The notes beneath the pieces were generated by a model, which did no database searches, was not told the origin of the DNA, and worked only from the letters and a program-made list of their open reading frames with translations. Source: Stenotrophomonas maltophilia (GTDB taxonomy: Bacteria > Pseudomonadota > Gammaproteobacteria > Xanthomonadales > Xanthomonadaceae). Taken from it: a stretch of 64,000 bases of DNA. Where the stretch lies: the NCBI GenBank assembly GCA_002364755.1, contig DEZI01000005.1, positions 346,723 through 410,722 of the forward strand, given 5' to 3'. Positions 36,382-46,548 of this stretch are shown in pieces (position 1 is the first letter of the stretch; every line of letters begins with the position of its first letter). Position numbers and translations under genes: made by a program.

Positions 36382-36408
36382 TAAAGGCCGCGACCCGCCC
36401 GCCGATAA
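36382..36408 (+). promoter_or_regulatory. sigma-28 (FliA) type promoter for the chemoreceptor gene
   Basis: A -35 like TAAAG (36382-36386, in the 8-base frame TAAAGGCC) and a perfect -10 GCCGATAA (36401-36408) are separated by 11 bases, the FliA spacing. It lies about 220 bases before the ATG of the methyl-accepting protein, a classic FliA target. Confidence 0.75.
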
Positions 36409-36629
36409 CCTGACTGGATCCCGCTCCTGTCCCTCGCGGCTGGACTCCAGGCTGCCCCCGACGGGCGGTCCGTGCTGTGTGTACCGCCTTCCGCAGTCCG
36501 CAGTCCAGAGCTCTACGCGCACAACGAACAAGGACGCTTCCCCCGCGCGTCTGCAAGTCCAGGCAATTGATGGCCCCGCCGGGCACCCGCCCGCCGGATT
36601 GCATTTCATTGGACTCCGAGGAACCCACG

Positions 36630-38468
36630 ATGCTGATGCCAGGATTCACGGCGGGTGAGCAGACACCGGCCGACCCGCACTCCCGTTTTTCGCCCTGGCG
36701 CGTGTTGCTGGGCGCGCTGGGCGGCCACCGCACCACCACCGAACTGTCCGCGCATGACCGCCGCCAGGATGAGCTGGCCGCGCAGGTGGCCGCGCTGCAT
36801 CGCGTGCAGGCGGTGATCGAGTTCGCCCTGGATGGCACCATCCTGCAGGCCAACGACAACTTCCTGCAGGCGGTGGGCTACCGCCTGGACGAGATCCAGG
36901 GCCAGCATCATTCCCTGTTCGTCGATCCCGAGCATGCCCGCAGCGCCGAGTACCGCGAGTTCTGGGCGCGGCTGGCGCGCGGCGAGTTCGACGCCGGCCA
37001 GTACCGGCGCTTCGGCAAGGGCGGGCGCGAGATCTGGATCCAGGCCTCGTACAACCCGGTGCTGGATCGCCAGGGGCGGCCGTACAAGGTGGTGAAGTTC
37101 GCCACCGACATCACCGCGCAGAAGCTGCAGGCCGCCGATTCCGCGGGCCAGCTGGCGGCGATCGACAAGTCGCAGGCAGTCATCGAGTTCTGCCTGGATG
37201 GACGCGTCCTGTCGGCCAACGCCAACTTCCTGGCTGCCACCGGCTACACGCTGGACGAGGTCCGCGGCCAGCACCATTCCCTGTTCGTCGAACCCGACGA
37301 TCGCAGGAGTGCCGAATACCGGCAGTTCTGGGAAAAACTGGGCCGTGGCGAGTACGACGCCGGCCAGTACCGGCGGCTGGGCAAGGGCGGGCGCGAGGTC
37401 TGGATCCAGGCGTCTTACAACCCGATCCTCGACATGAACGGCCGCCCGTTCAAGGTGGTGAAGTACGCGACCGACATCACTGCCCAGGTGCACGAGAACC
37501 AGGCCACCCAGCGCGCCGTTGCGCAGACCCGCGAAGTGGTGGCGGCGGCAAAACAGGGCGATCTGACCCACCACGTGGACATGACCGACAAGCGCGGCCC
37601 GATCGCCGAGCTGTGCGAGGGCGTCAATGCGCTGGTGGAGGCGATGGCCGGCATCCTCGGCCAGATCAAGTTCGCCGCCGACACCATTGCGGTGGGCGCA
37701 ACCGAGATCGCGCAGGGCAACAGCGATCTGTCCCAGCGCACCGAGCAGCAGGCGGCCTCGCTGGAGGAAACGGCGGTGTCGATGAAGGGTCTGGCCGACA
37801 CCGTGCAGCGCACCGCCACCAACGCACGCCAGGCCAGCGAACTCGCCGGCGGCGCGGCGGACGTGGCTGCGCGCGGTGGCACCGTGGTGCATGAAGTGGT
37901 CTCGACCATGGCGATGATCAACGCCTCCTCGCGCCGCATCGTCGACATCATCGGGGTGATCGACGGCATTGCGTTCCAGACCAACATCCTCGCGTTGAAC
38001 GCGGCGGTGGAGGCGGCGCGCGCCGGCCAGCATGGTCGTGGTTTCGCCGTGGTGGCCACCGAGATCCGTGAGCTGTCGCAGCGTTCGGCCAGCGCGGCCA
38101 AGGAGATCAAGCAGCTTATCGACGCGTCGGTGGCCAATGTCGGCGCCGGCACCGCGCAGGTGGAAAGTGCCGGGCGCACCATGGATGAGATCGTGCGCGA
38201 CGTACGCCGTGTCAGTGACCTGATGACCCAGATCAGCACGGCCGCCCAGCAGCAGAGCGATGACATCCAGCAGATGAACCAGGCCGTGGACCTGATCGAC
38301 CAGGGCACGCAGCAGAACGCGGCACTGGTGGAAGAGGCCTCGGCGGCGGCACGCAGCATGGAGGAGCAGTCCGCTCAGCTGCTGCAGACCGTGGCCGGAT
38401 TCCGGGTGGATGCGGGGCAGGGCAGTTCGACGGCACAGCGCACGCCGATGCTGCGGGTGGTGCCCTGA
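36630..38468 (+). CDS. soluble methyl-accepting chemotaxis protein with two PAS domains
   Basis: A 612-residue cytoplasmic chemoreceptor of the Aer/BdlA layout. Two very similar PAS/PAC units occupy about residues 55-165 and 180-290. They share the ring segments QHHSLFV, AEYR-FW and KGGRE-WIQASYNP, so one arose by duplication. The MCP signalling domain follows, with the hairpin tip FQTNILALNAAVEAARAGQ that binds CheA/CheW. There are no transmembrane helices and no CheR-docking pentapeptide at the end. GAGGA precedes the ATG at 36630. Transcription probably starts at the FliA-type promoter upstream. A PAS cofactor (FAD or heme) cannot be told from sequence. Confidence 0.93.
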   Translation: MLMPGFTAGEQTPADPHSRFSPWRVLLGALGGHRTTTELSAHDRRQDELAAQVAALHRVQAVIEFALDGTILQANDNFLQAVGYRLDEIQGQHHSLFVDPEHARSAEYREFWARLARGEFDAGQYRRFGKGGREIWIQASYNPVLDRQGRPYKVVKFATDITAQKLQAADSAGQLAAIDKSQAVIEFCLDGRVLSANANFLAATGYTLDEVRGQHHSLFVEPDDRRSAEYRQFWEKLGRGEYDAGQYRRLGKGGREVWIQASYNPILDMNGRPFKVVKYATDITAQVHENQATQRAVAQTREVVAAAKQGDLTHHVDMTDKRGPIAELCEGVNALVEAMAGILGQIKFAADTIAVGATEIAQGNSDLSQRTEQQAASLEETAVSMKGLADTVQRTATNARQASELAGGAADVAARGGTVVHEVVSTMAMINASSRRIVDIIGVIDGIAFQTNILALNAAVEAARAGQHGRGFAVVATEIRELSQRSASAAKEIKQLIDASVANVGAGTAQVESAGRTMDEIVRDVRRVSDLMTQISTAAQQQSDDIQQMNQAVDLIDQGTQQNAALVEEASAAARSMEEQSAQLLQTVAGFRVDAGQGSSTAQRTPMLRVVP

Positions 38469-38495
38469 AGCCGGGGGATGAGCCTCCCGAAACGC

Positions 38496-38524
38496 AAAAG
38501 GCCAGGTCGATGACCTGGCCTTTT
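38496..38524. terminator. strong, probably bidirectional terminator
   Basis: AAAAGGCCAGGTC and GACCTGGCCTTTT are perfect arms around a short loop, giving a T run in both directions. It ends the chemoreceptor transcript on the plus strand and the tRNA-Leu transcript on the minus strand. Confidence 0.9.
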
Positions 38525-38530
38525 GTTCGA

Positions 38531-38616
38531 TGGTGCCGGTGAAAGGACTCGAACCTTCATGGGGTCACCCCCGGCTGATTTTGAGTCAGCTGCGTATACC
38601 ATTCCGCCACACCGGC
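38531..38616 (-). tRNA. tRNA-Leu (anticodon CAA)
   Basis: An 86-base gene with an encoded CCA end. The acceptor stem is GCCGGTG with CACCGGC. The anticodon loop CTCAAAA puts CAA at the decoding position. A long variable arm marks class II, and the T arm has GGTTCGAGTCC. It is transcribed toward the terminator at 38496. Confidence 0.95.
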
Positions 38617-38752
38617 AGCAGCGGGCTAGTGTAACCGAGCCCGGCGGACCTTCATAGAGGCCCGTTCGGACAGGGCCGGAAGCCCGCCGTCCTGTCGGCA
38701 ATGGCTGGCTGATGGCTATACTGGATCGGCTTAACAGGTGGGGGGAGGCCCC

Positions 38753-39133
38753 ATGGCAGCGTTGCAGGATCTGCGCGTGTTGGTGGTCGAAAACGACGAA
38801 ATGAGTGCGGCCCTGCTGCAGATGCAGCTGGTGCAGGCCGGCGCCGTGGTCGTCGGCCTGGCGGCCACGGTCGCTGATTCGCTGCGCCTGCTGCAGGAAA
38901 CCTCGCCGGACGTGGCACTGCTGGATTACCGGCTGGCCCGCAACGAAACCAGTGAGCCGGTCGCCGCGGCGCTCGCCGCGGCGGGCGTGCCCTTCGTGCT
39001 GGCCACCGGCATGACCACCGATCAGCTGCCCGCATCGATGCGCGGCGGCGTGCTGCTGGTGAAACCCTATCTGTCGGTGGATCTGTCGCAGGCCCTGCTG
39101 CGCGCGGTCGGCCGTACCAGCGCGCGGGCCTGA
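38753..39133 (+). CDS. single-domain response regulator (REC)
   Basis: A 126-residue stand-alone receiver domain. The acidic pocket is VVENDE (residues 12-16), the phospho-acceptor is Asp58 in VALLDYRLA, the switch Thr lies in VLATGM, and the conserved Lys is in LLVKPY. There is no output domain, so it probably works by protein contact. GGGGAGG precedes the ATG at 38753. No histidine kinase is next to it. Confidence 0.9.
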   Translation: MAALQDLRVLVVENDEMSAALLQMQLVQAGAVVVGLAATVADSLRLLQETSPDVALLDYRLARNETSEPVAAALAAAGVPFVLATGMTTDQLPASMRGGVLLVKPYLSVDLSQALLRAVGRTSARA

Positions 39134-39148
39134 GCGCAGTCTTCCGGC

Positions 39149-40105
39149 TCATGCCGCTTCTTCGTAGACGTAACGCAGATCCTCGCGGTCATCGAGGATG
39201 GCGTGCTGCGTGGCCAGCTGGGCCGGATCGGGATTGAGCCAGGCGTCCAGGTGTTCGCGACGGATCGGCACCACGCCGCGGTCATGGCCGGCGGCAGCCA
39301 CGTCGGCCGGCGGTGCGTCGGTGATCGCGGCGAAGGACAGCAGCCGCCCCTCAGGACCTTCCCATTCGGCCCACAGGCAGGCCAGCAACAGGTCGCGCGG
39401 TGGGTCGGGGCGGAATTCCAGCACCACGTCCTGTTCCTTCTCATCGGCACCCAGGCTGCGACCGGCGATGGCATGGCGCGGGACATGCTCGTAGAACGCG
39501 CTGACCACCACCACGCCATGGCGCAGGCCGAAGGCGCCGCGCCAGTAGCCTTCCAGGCTGTCACGGCGCGCGTTGTAGGTGCTCGGGTACAGCACGTCGT
39601 TGCGTGCGGGCTTGTCCGGCAGGCGGCACTGGTAGCGCATCGGCTTGATCACCCGCTGCCCGTTCTCGCTGACCATCACCGGTGCGTAGGTGCCGGGGAA
39701 GATGCGGTTGTCGCGCGGCAGCAGCTGCACACGGTGCAGATCGTCCAAGCGGGCCTGTGCACGCTCGATGCGGTTGCTGGCCACGCGCAGGTCGTTGCGT
39801 GCCTTCTGTGTGGGCCGCGTGGCGAGGATGGCGTTGGCGATGTCGCGCCGTTCGCCCTGCTTCAGCAATTCGGCCTGCAGCGTCTGCTGCTCCTCGGCAT
39901 GCCATTGCTGGATCTTCGCCACGATGTCGCGGCCCTGTTCGGTGCGTGCACCGGCAAAACCATCGTCCATGGCCTTGGGCGTCTTCGGCCGCTTCTTGCC
40001 GGGATCGTGTGCGTACAGCTCGGCGAATTCTTCCAACGACAGCACCGCGCCGTACTCACGGACGAGCTTGGCGTAGTCGGCGCGGATCAGGGCGGAATAG
40101 CACAT
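39149..40105 (-). CDS. SRAP-family (YedK/HMCES-like) abasic-site protein, long form
   Basis: Covalently shields abasic sites in single-stranded DNA by forming a thiazolidine with Cys2. The N-terminus MCYSAL exposes Cys2 after Met removal, which fixes the start at 40105. Other active-site parts are the Asn in STYNARRDSLEG, the Glu in SAFYEH, and the His in the GHDRGVVPIRREHLDAWL motif. At 318 residues it is about 90 longer than E. coli YedK (222). The extra part is a charged helical insertion around residues 30-110. It lies divergent from a GNAT gene. Confidence 0.85.
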   Translation of the reverse strand: MCYSALIRADYAKLVREYGAVLSLEEFAELYAHDPGKKRPKTPKAMDDGFAGARTEQGRDIVAKIQQWHAEEQQTLQAELLKQGERRDIANAILATRPTQKARNDLRVASNRIERAQARLDDLHRVQLLPRDNRIFPGTYAPVMVSENGQRVIKPMRYQCRLPDKPARNDVLYPSTYNARRDSLEGYWRGAFGLRHGVVVVSAFYEHVPRHAIAGRSLGADEKEQDVVLEFRPDPPRDLLLACLWAEWEGPEGRLLSFAAITDAPPADVAAAGHDRGVVPIRREHLDAWLNPDPAQLATQHAILDDREDLRYVYEEAA

Positions 40106-40181
40106 GGGCGTTCCATGGGTGGAGGTCGCAGCGGCTGCGACGAGACTGCGGCAGGATAGCCCGACACCCGGGAGATGACGC

Positions 40182-40598
40182 ATGAACGATTCGACGAGCT
40201 GCCAGTTCCGCGATGGCGTGCCGATTGTTGAGGACTACTGCCAGCTGCGCCTGCTGGCGGGGCTGAGCGCCAAGACTGCCGAGGCCGCCAGCCGCGCGCT
40301 GCCCAATACCCTGTTCGGGGTCTGCGCGTACCAGGGCAGCGAACTGGTGGCGATGGGCCGGATCGTCGGCGATGGTGGCTGCCACCTGCAGGTCTGCGAT
40401 ATCGCTGTCGTGCCTAGGTTGCAGGGGCAGGGCCTGGGCAAGGAGGTGATGCGCCGGCTGGATGCCTGGATGCAGGCAACGCTGCCGCCTTCGGCCTATG
40501 TAAGCCTGCTGGCCGATGGTGAGGCGCACCGCCTGTACGCGCAGTTCGGGTTTGCACCGACCGCGCCGGCCTCGATCGGGATGTACCGGCGGTTCTGA
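40182..40598 (+). CDS. GNAT-family N-acetyltransferase
   Basis: A 138-residue acetyltransferase. The motif CDIAVVPRLQGQGLGKEVMRRL carries the Q-G-Q-G-L-G acetyl-CoA loop, and LYAQFGFAPTAPASIGMYRRF is the usual ending. GGGAG lies upstream of the ATG. Substrate unknown. It is divergent from the SRAP gene, 76 bp away. Confidence 0.85.
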   Translation: MNDSTSCQFRDGVPIVEDYCQLRLLAGLSAKTAEAASRALPNTLFGVCAYQGSELVAMGRIVGDGGCHLQVCDIAVVPRLQGQGLGKEVMRRLDAWMQATLPPSAYVSLLADGEAHRLYAQFGFAPTAPASIGMYRRF

Positions 40599-40618
40599 GT
40601 CTGTGGCATCAGGCATTC

Positions 40619-40640
40619 ATCCACGCAGGGCGTGGATCTA
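40619..40640. repeat. palindromic repeat unit, ATCCACGC variant
   Basis: ATCCACGCAGGGCGTGGAT followed by CTA, the inverted form of a GTAGATCCACGC unit. Related units occur at 62129 and 63876. Confidence 0.75.
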
Positions 40641-40654
40641 GGGGAATGACAGGC

Positions 40655-40682
40655 AAAGAAAAACCCCGGCCGGGGCCGGGGT
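40655..40682 (-). terminator. terminator after the tRNA Ala-Glu-Ala-Glu run
   Basis: On the minus strand the arms ACCCCGGCC and GGCCGGGGT are followed by a T-rich stretch (opposite 40655-40662). It lies 11 bases past the last tRNA. Confidence 0.85.
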
Positions 40683-40692
40683 CTTCAAGAAT

Positions 40693-40768
40693 TGGCGTCC
40701 CCACGGGGATTCGAACCCCGGTCGCCACCGTGAAAGGGTGATGTCCTAGGCCTCTAGACGATGGGGAC
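40693..40768 (-). tRNA. tRNA-Glu (anticodon UUC), copy 1
   Basis: A 76-base cloverleaf with encoded CCA. The acceptor is GTCCCCA/TGGGGAC, the anticodon loop is CTTTCAC, and the T arm GGTTCGAATCC is intact. Same sequence as copies at 40938 and 41323. Confidence 0.97.
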
Positions 40769-40814
40769 GCACGAAAACTTCAAGTTGTAGATCTTCGACG
40801 GCCTAATGTCGAAG

Positions 40815-40890
40815 TGGTGGAGCCAAGCGGGATCGAACCGCTGACCTCCTGCATGCCATGCAGGCGCTCTCCCAGCTGAGCTATGGCCCC
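40815..40890 (-). tRNA. tRNA-Ala (anticodon GGC), copy 1
   Basis: A 76-base cloverleaf with encoded CCA. The acceptor starts GGGGCCA, the anticodon stem-loop is CCTGCATGGCATGCAGG with GGC in the loop, and the T arm is GGTTCGATCCC. Same sequence as copies at 41063 and 41453. Confidence 0.97.
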
Positions 40891-40937
40891 ATGAAACTCC
40901 GGATTGTCCTGCATGGGAGCAGGGTCCGTTTTGAAAC

Positions 40938-41013
40938 TGGCGTCCCCACGGGGATTCGAACCCCGGTCGCCACCGTGAAAGGGTGATGTCCTAGGCCTCT
41001 AGACGATGGGGAC
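40938..41013 (-). tRNA. tRNA-Glu (anticodon UUC), copy 2
   Basis: Identical in sequence to copy 1. It lies between two tRNA-Ala genes in the same direction. Confidence 0.97.
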
Positions 41014-41062
41014 GCACGAAAAACTTCACGTTGTAGAACCTTCGACGGCCTAATGTCGAAAG

Positions 41063-41138
41063 TGGTGGAGCCAAGCGGGATCGAACCGCTGACCTCCTGC
41101 ATGCCATGCAGGCGCTCTCCCAGCTGAGCTATGGCCCC
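41063..41138 (-). tRNA. tRNA-Ala (anticodon GGC), copy 2
   Basis: Same cloverleaf as copy 1. It is the first gene of the four-tRNA transcript driven by the promoter at 41156-41184. Confidence 0.97.
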
Positions 41139-41155
41139 GTGTTACCGAGCCGCCT

Positions 41156-41184
41156 ATCTTACCAACGTATTCACCTTTGTGGAA
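41156..41184 (-). promoter_or_regulatory. promoter of the four-tRNA transcript
   Basis: On the minus strand, -35 TTCCAC (41179-41184) and -10 TAAGAT (41156-41161) with a 17-base spacer, followed by a GC-rich discriminator (GGCGGC). That discriminator type is common at stringently controlled tRNA promoters. Confidence 0.65.
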
Positions 41185-41276
41185 GCTTTTTTTTCGCTTT
41201 CTTCGTTGTGGTTCACCAGGGCCACAAGGGCAGGGGAACCGCAACGCCACAACCTGAACGCCGGTAGGCGGTGAAC

Positions 41277-41303
41277 AAAAAAGACCCGGTTATCGGCCGG
41301 GTC
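41277..41303 (-). terminator. terminator after the tRNA Ala-Glu pair
   Basis: On the minus strand GACCCGG and CCGGGTC arms around CCGATAA are followed by six T. It lies 19 bases past tRNA-Glu copy 3. Confidence 0.85.
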
Positions 41304-41322
41304 CTCGTTGTTCGTGATGAGT

Positions 41323-41398
41323 TGGCGTCCCCACGGGGATTCGAACCCCGGTCGCCACCGTGAAAGGGTGATGTCCTAGGCCTCTAGACGATGGGGAC
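41323..41398 (-). tRNA. tRNA-Glu (anticodon UUC), copy 3
   Basis: Identical in sequence to the other two tRNA-Glu genes. It is the second gene of the two-tRNA transcript. Confidence 0.97.
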
Positions 41399-41452
41399 GC
41401 AGATCTCATCAATGTTCTTCGCGACTCTTCCGACGGCCTAATGCCGAAAGAT

Positions 41453-41528
41453 TGGTGGAGCCAAGCGGGATCGAACCGCTGACCTCCTGCATGCCATGCA
41501 GGCGCTCTCCCAGCTGAGCTATGGCCCC
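41453..41528 (-). tRNA. tRNA-Ala (anticodon GGC), copy 3
   Basis: Same cloverleaf as the other Ala copies. It is the first gene of the two-tRNA transcript. Confidence 0.97.
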
Positions 41529-41546
41529 ACGTCGCTGAGGAGCGAA

Positions 41547-41575
41547 ATAATAGCTGTGACCCCGGGGGTTGGCAA
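41547..41575 (-). promoter_or_regulatory. promoter of the tRNA Ala-Glu pair
   Basis: On the minus strand, -35 TTGCCA (41570-41575) and -10 TATTAT (41547-41552) with a 17-base spacer. It lies just upstream of tRNA-Ala copy 3. Confidence 0.7.
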
Positions 41576-41617
41576 GCGTTTGTTGCACTTTTCTTCACGT
41601 CCGTTGCGAGCTCGATG

Positions 41618-43983
<2,366 letters not shown>

Positions 43984-43987
<4 letters not shown>

Positions 43988-44382
43988 GCGTTGTCCTCGG
44001 TCAGCGCGGCGAGGATGGGGCACTGTCCCAGCGCACCATGGCCGGGGCAGGCGTCCACCAGCTGCGCCAGCGCGGCGTGCATGCGCTGCAGTTCGGCCAT
44101 CCGCTGCTCGATGTCGAGCAGACGGGCCTGTGCCGTATCGCGCACGCTGGCCATGTCCTGCTTCTGGCGGTCGCTCAGTGCCAGCAGCTCGGCGATCTCC
44201 TCCAGGCTGAAGCCCAGCGCCTTGGCCCGGCGGATGAACCGCAGCCGGCGCAGGTCCTGCTTGCCGAAGATGCGGTAGCCGCCGGCAGAGCGTGCCGCGG
44301 TGGGCAGCAGCTGCTGGCGTTCGTAGTAGCGGACGGTGTCGATCGGCACCCCGGCCTCGCGGGCCAGCTGTCCAATATTCAT
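43984..44382 (-). CDS. cueR: MerR-family copper-responsive regulator, CueR-like
   Basis: A 132-residue MerR regulator. The winged helix-turn-helix is MNIGQLAREAGVPIDTVRYY, a dimerisation coiled coil follows, and the metal loop has Cys112 and Cys121 (ACPGHGALGQCPI), the two-Cys pattern of Cu(I)/Ag(I)/Au(I) sensors. It is first in an operon with the copper ATPase and probably activates its own promoter at 44408-44442. The spacing between the two Cys is one residue longer than in E. coli CueR. Confidence 0.88.
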
Positions 44383-44407
44383 GGCTCACTCCTGGTGGAT
44401 GCCGCCA

Positions 44408-44442
44408 TTGTCAACCCTGGAGTCTGGTCAAGAGTCAAGGGT
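44408..44442 (-). promoter_or_regulatory. MerR-type operator/promoter of the cueR-copA operon
   Basis: Arms ACCCTGGAGTC (44414-44424) and GAGTCAAGGGT (44432-44442) form an imperfect dyad with a 7-base centre. On the minus strand -35 TTGACT (44433-44438) and -10-like TGACAA (44408-44413) are 19 bases apart, the stretched spacing that MerR regulators correct by bending DNA. Confidence 0.7.
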
Positions 44443-44562
44443 TTATGGGTTTCCCCCATTCAGCGCACTTTGCAACTTTCTTCATAGCCCTGCCGTTGCG
44501 GCACTTCCTACCCTTCGCCTGAACCGGCCGCTCGACGGCCTGAACGAACGGAGGAGGGGAGT

Positions 44563-45630
44563 GTGGAGGGACTGAACAACGAGGGTTTCGTCGAGGTTGC
44601 CGTGGTCGAGTATCCGGGGGGAGATCCGTCTGCAGCTTCGGTATTGGCTGAAATGGCCCATGTGGCCAATCGCCTGGCCCAGCAGCAGCGGCGCCCCACT
44701 GCCCGCGTGCTGGTTACCCGCTGGATCGTGCCAGCCAGTAACCGGGGTGTGAACCGCATCGCCGGCGCGGAAATGCTGGATGCGGCGATTCCTGCCGTGA
44801 TCGCCCTGCCGGGCCAGGTCAGCCCGGTGGTTTCGGTGCGCGCCGAGGAGGTCCTGCTGGACTGGCTGCGTGCGCATTACGACGGCGGCAGCCTGTTGGC
44901 CGCGGCGGCCGACGGCGTCGGCGTGCTGGCACGGGCGGGCCTGCTGGCCGGGCGCACCGTATCGGGCCCCGATCTGCGGCGCCATCCGGGCCTGCTGGGC
45001 CAGTCCGCCAGCTGGGCCCCCAGCGAACGTGCGCTGGTCGATGATGGCGACCTGCTCACCGTGGCCGGGCCGCAGGCATGGCGTTACCTGGGCCTGCGCC
45101 TGCTGTATCGCCTGCACGGGCAGGGCGTGGCCAGCGCGGTCGCTCAGCAGCTGGGCATCGTCGTACCGGCGGGCGTGCAGCAGGACCTGGAGCGGTTCAG
45201 TGCCAACTTCGCCCACGGCGACCGTGATGTGCTCAAGGCCCAGCGCTGGCTGCACACCACGTCCGCACGCGGGGCGACGCTGCCGGCCATCTGCGAGGTC
45301 TCCGGTCTTGAGCCGCGGACGCTGCAGCGGCGCTTCCTGAAAGCCACCGGGCTGCGCCCCATCGAGTACTGCCAGCGGCTGCGCGTGGCCAAGGCGCAGA
45401 CCCTGCTGCAGCAGGGCGCCAGCATCGACGAGGTGGCCTGGGGCGTGGGTTATGCGGACCAGAGCGCGTTCCGTCGCCTGTTCCTGCGTATCGTCGGCAT
45501 GACGCCGGCCAACTACCGGCGGCACGTGAACTGCAAGCGGCGTGAGCGCGCGTTGCCGGCGCCGGCGGCGATGGCATCGCGGGCCGTGCCGGTGGTACCG
45601 GTTGCGGACTCGCGGCTGGACGCGGCCTGA
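44563..45630 (+). CDS. GlxA-like transcriptional regulator (DJ-1/PfpI plus AraC HTH)
   Basis: A 355-residue regulator. Residues about 10-190 form a DJ-1/PfpI-like fold typical of the GlxA group. Residues about 225-320 are the AraC/XylS DNA-binding domain with two HTH units (LPAICEVSGLEPRTLQRRF and IDEVAWGVGYADQSAFRRLF) and the usual GMTPANYRR end. The GTG at 44563 has a strong GGAGGAGGGG site. The ligand is unknown. It is followed by a thiol-redox gene pair that it might control. Confidence 0.88.
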   Translation: MEGLNNEGFVEVAVVEYPGGDPSAASVLAEMAHVANRLAQQQRRPTARVLVTRWIVPASNRGVNRIAGAEMLDAAIPAVIALPGQVSPVVSVRAEEVLLDWLRAHYDGGSLLAAAADGVGVLARAGLLAGRTVSGPDLRRHPGLLGQSASWAPSERALVDDGDLLTVAGPQAWRYLGLRLLYRLHGQGVASAVAQQLGIVVPAGVQQDLERFSANFAHGDRDVLKAQRWLHTTSARGATLPAICEVSGLEPRTLQRRFLKATGLRPIEYCQRLRVAKAQTLLQQGASIDEVAWGVGYADQSAFRRLFLRIVGMTPANYRRHVNCKRRERALPAPAAMASRAVPVVPVADSRLDAA

Positions 45631-45714
45631 CGACCGCGGGCGGGATGCCGCGCTTGCAACACGGGCGCGGCGCTCCGACCATGCAGGACTCTGGAATGTG
45701 GTGCAGGTGATGTA

Positions 45715-46518
45715 ATGGCAAGTGTGGGGCCGGTGCCGATGCCGGTAGTGGTAATCCTGATCTGTCTGCTGCTGGCGATGGGAATCGCGCGGCTCTGGCC
45801 GGCGCGCCAGCCCGTGCCGCCGCGTCCTTCGGGCGCGGGCCAGGTGCTGGACATGCTGCTTATCGGCCTGCTCTGCGGTCGTGTGTCCTTCATCGCCGCC
45901 AACTTCGCCTTCTATCGTGACGCGCCGTGGAGCATGTTGCAGATTGCCGATGGCGGCTATCACGTGGCCGTCGTGCTGGCTGCCGCGCTGGGGTGGGGGG
46001 TCTGGCGCCTGCGTCGCAATCCTTCGCTGCGTGTTCCGGTGCTGTGCAGCGCACTCGCCGGTGCGCTGCTGTGGGGCGTGGGCAGTCATGGTCTGTCGCA
46101 GTGGCAGGCCAACACGCTTTCCCTGCCGGCGGTGCAGGTGGTGGATCTGCAGGGGCAGCCGCTGGACCTCGAACGATTCCGTGGCAAGCCCGTGGTGCTG
46201 AATCTCTGGGCCAGCTGGTGTGGCCCATGCCGGCGCGAAATGCCGGTTCTGGCCCGTGCGCAGCAGTCCCACCCCGAACTGCAGTTCGTCTTCCTCAACC
46301 AGGGCGAAGGCCAGGATGAAGTGCAGCAGTTCCTGGCCACGGAGCAGCTTGCGCTGCGCGATGTCCTGCTCGACGAGCCTGCGTCGGCCTCCACCGCGCT
46401 GGGCGTGCGCGCCTATCCCTCGACCCTGTTCTTCGATGCGCAGGGGCGCCTGCAGGATCTGCACCTCGGCGAACTGACCCAGGCCGGTCTTGAACACAAA
46501 CTGCGCAGGCTGCGGTAG
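45715..46518 (+). CDS. TlpA-family thioredoxin-like protein with an Lgt-like membrane domain
   Basis: A 267-residue membrane-anchored thiol-disulfide protein. The first 130 residues hold four hydrophobic segments. The part GLLCGRVSFIAANFAFYRDA followed by MLQIADGGYH resembles the start of prolipoprotein diacylglyceryl transferase (Lgt) but is much shorter. Residues about 135-267 are a TlpA/ResA thioredoxin fold with active site WASWCGPCRREMP and a cis-Pro at AYPSTLFF. It should act on the periplasmic side. It lies 31 bases ahead of dsbG, so both likely work in periplasmic disulfide handling. Confidence 0.82.
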   Translation: MASVGPVPMPVVVILICLLLAMGIARLWPARQPVPPRPSGAGQVLDMLLIGLLCGRVSFIAANFAFYRDAPWSMLQIADGGYHVAVVLAAALGWGVWRLRRNPSLRVPVLCSALAGALLWGVGSHGLSQWQANTLSLPAVQVVDLQGQPLDLERFRGKPVVLNLWASWCGPCRREMPVLARAQQSHPELQFVFLNQGEGQDEVQQFLATEQLALRDVLLDEPASASTALGVRAYPSTLFFDAQGRLQDLHLGELTQAGLEHKLRRLR

Positions 46519-46548
46519 CCTGCGTGGGCATTTCCTTTTGGAGTCCCC

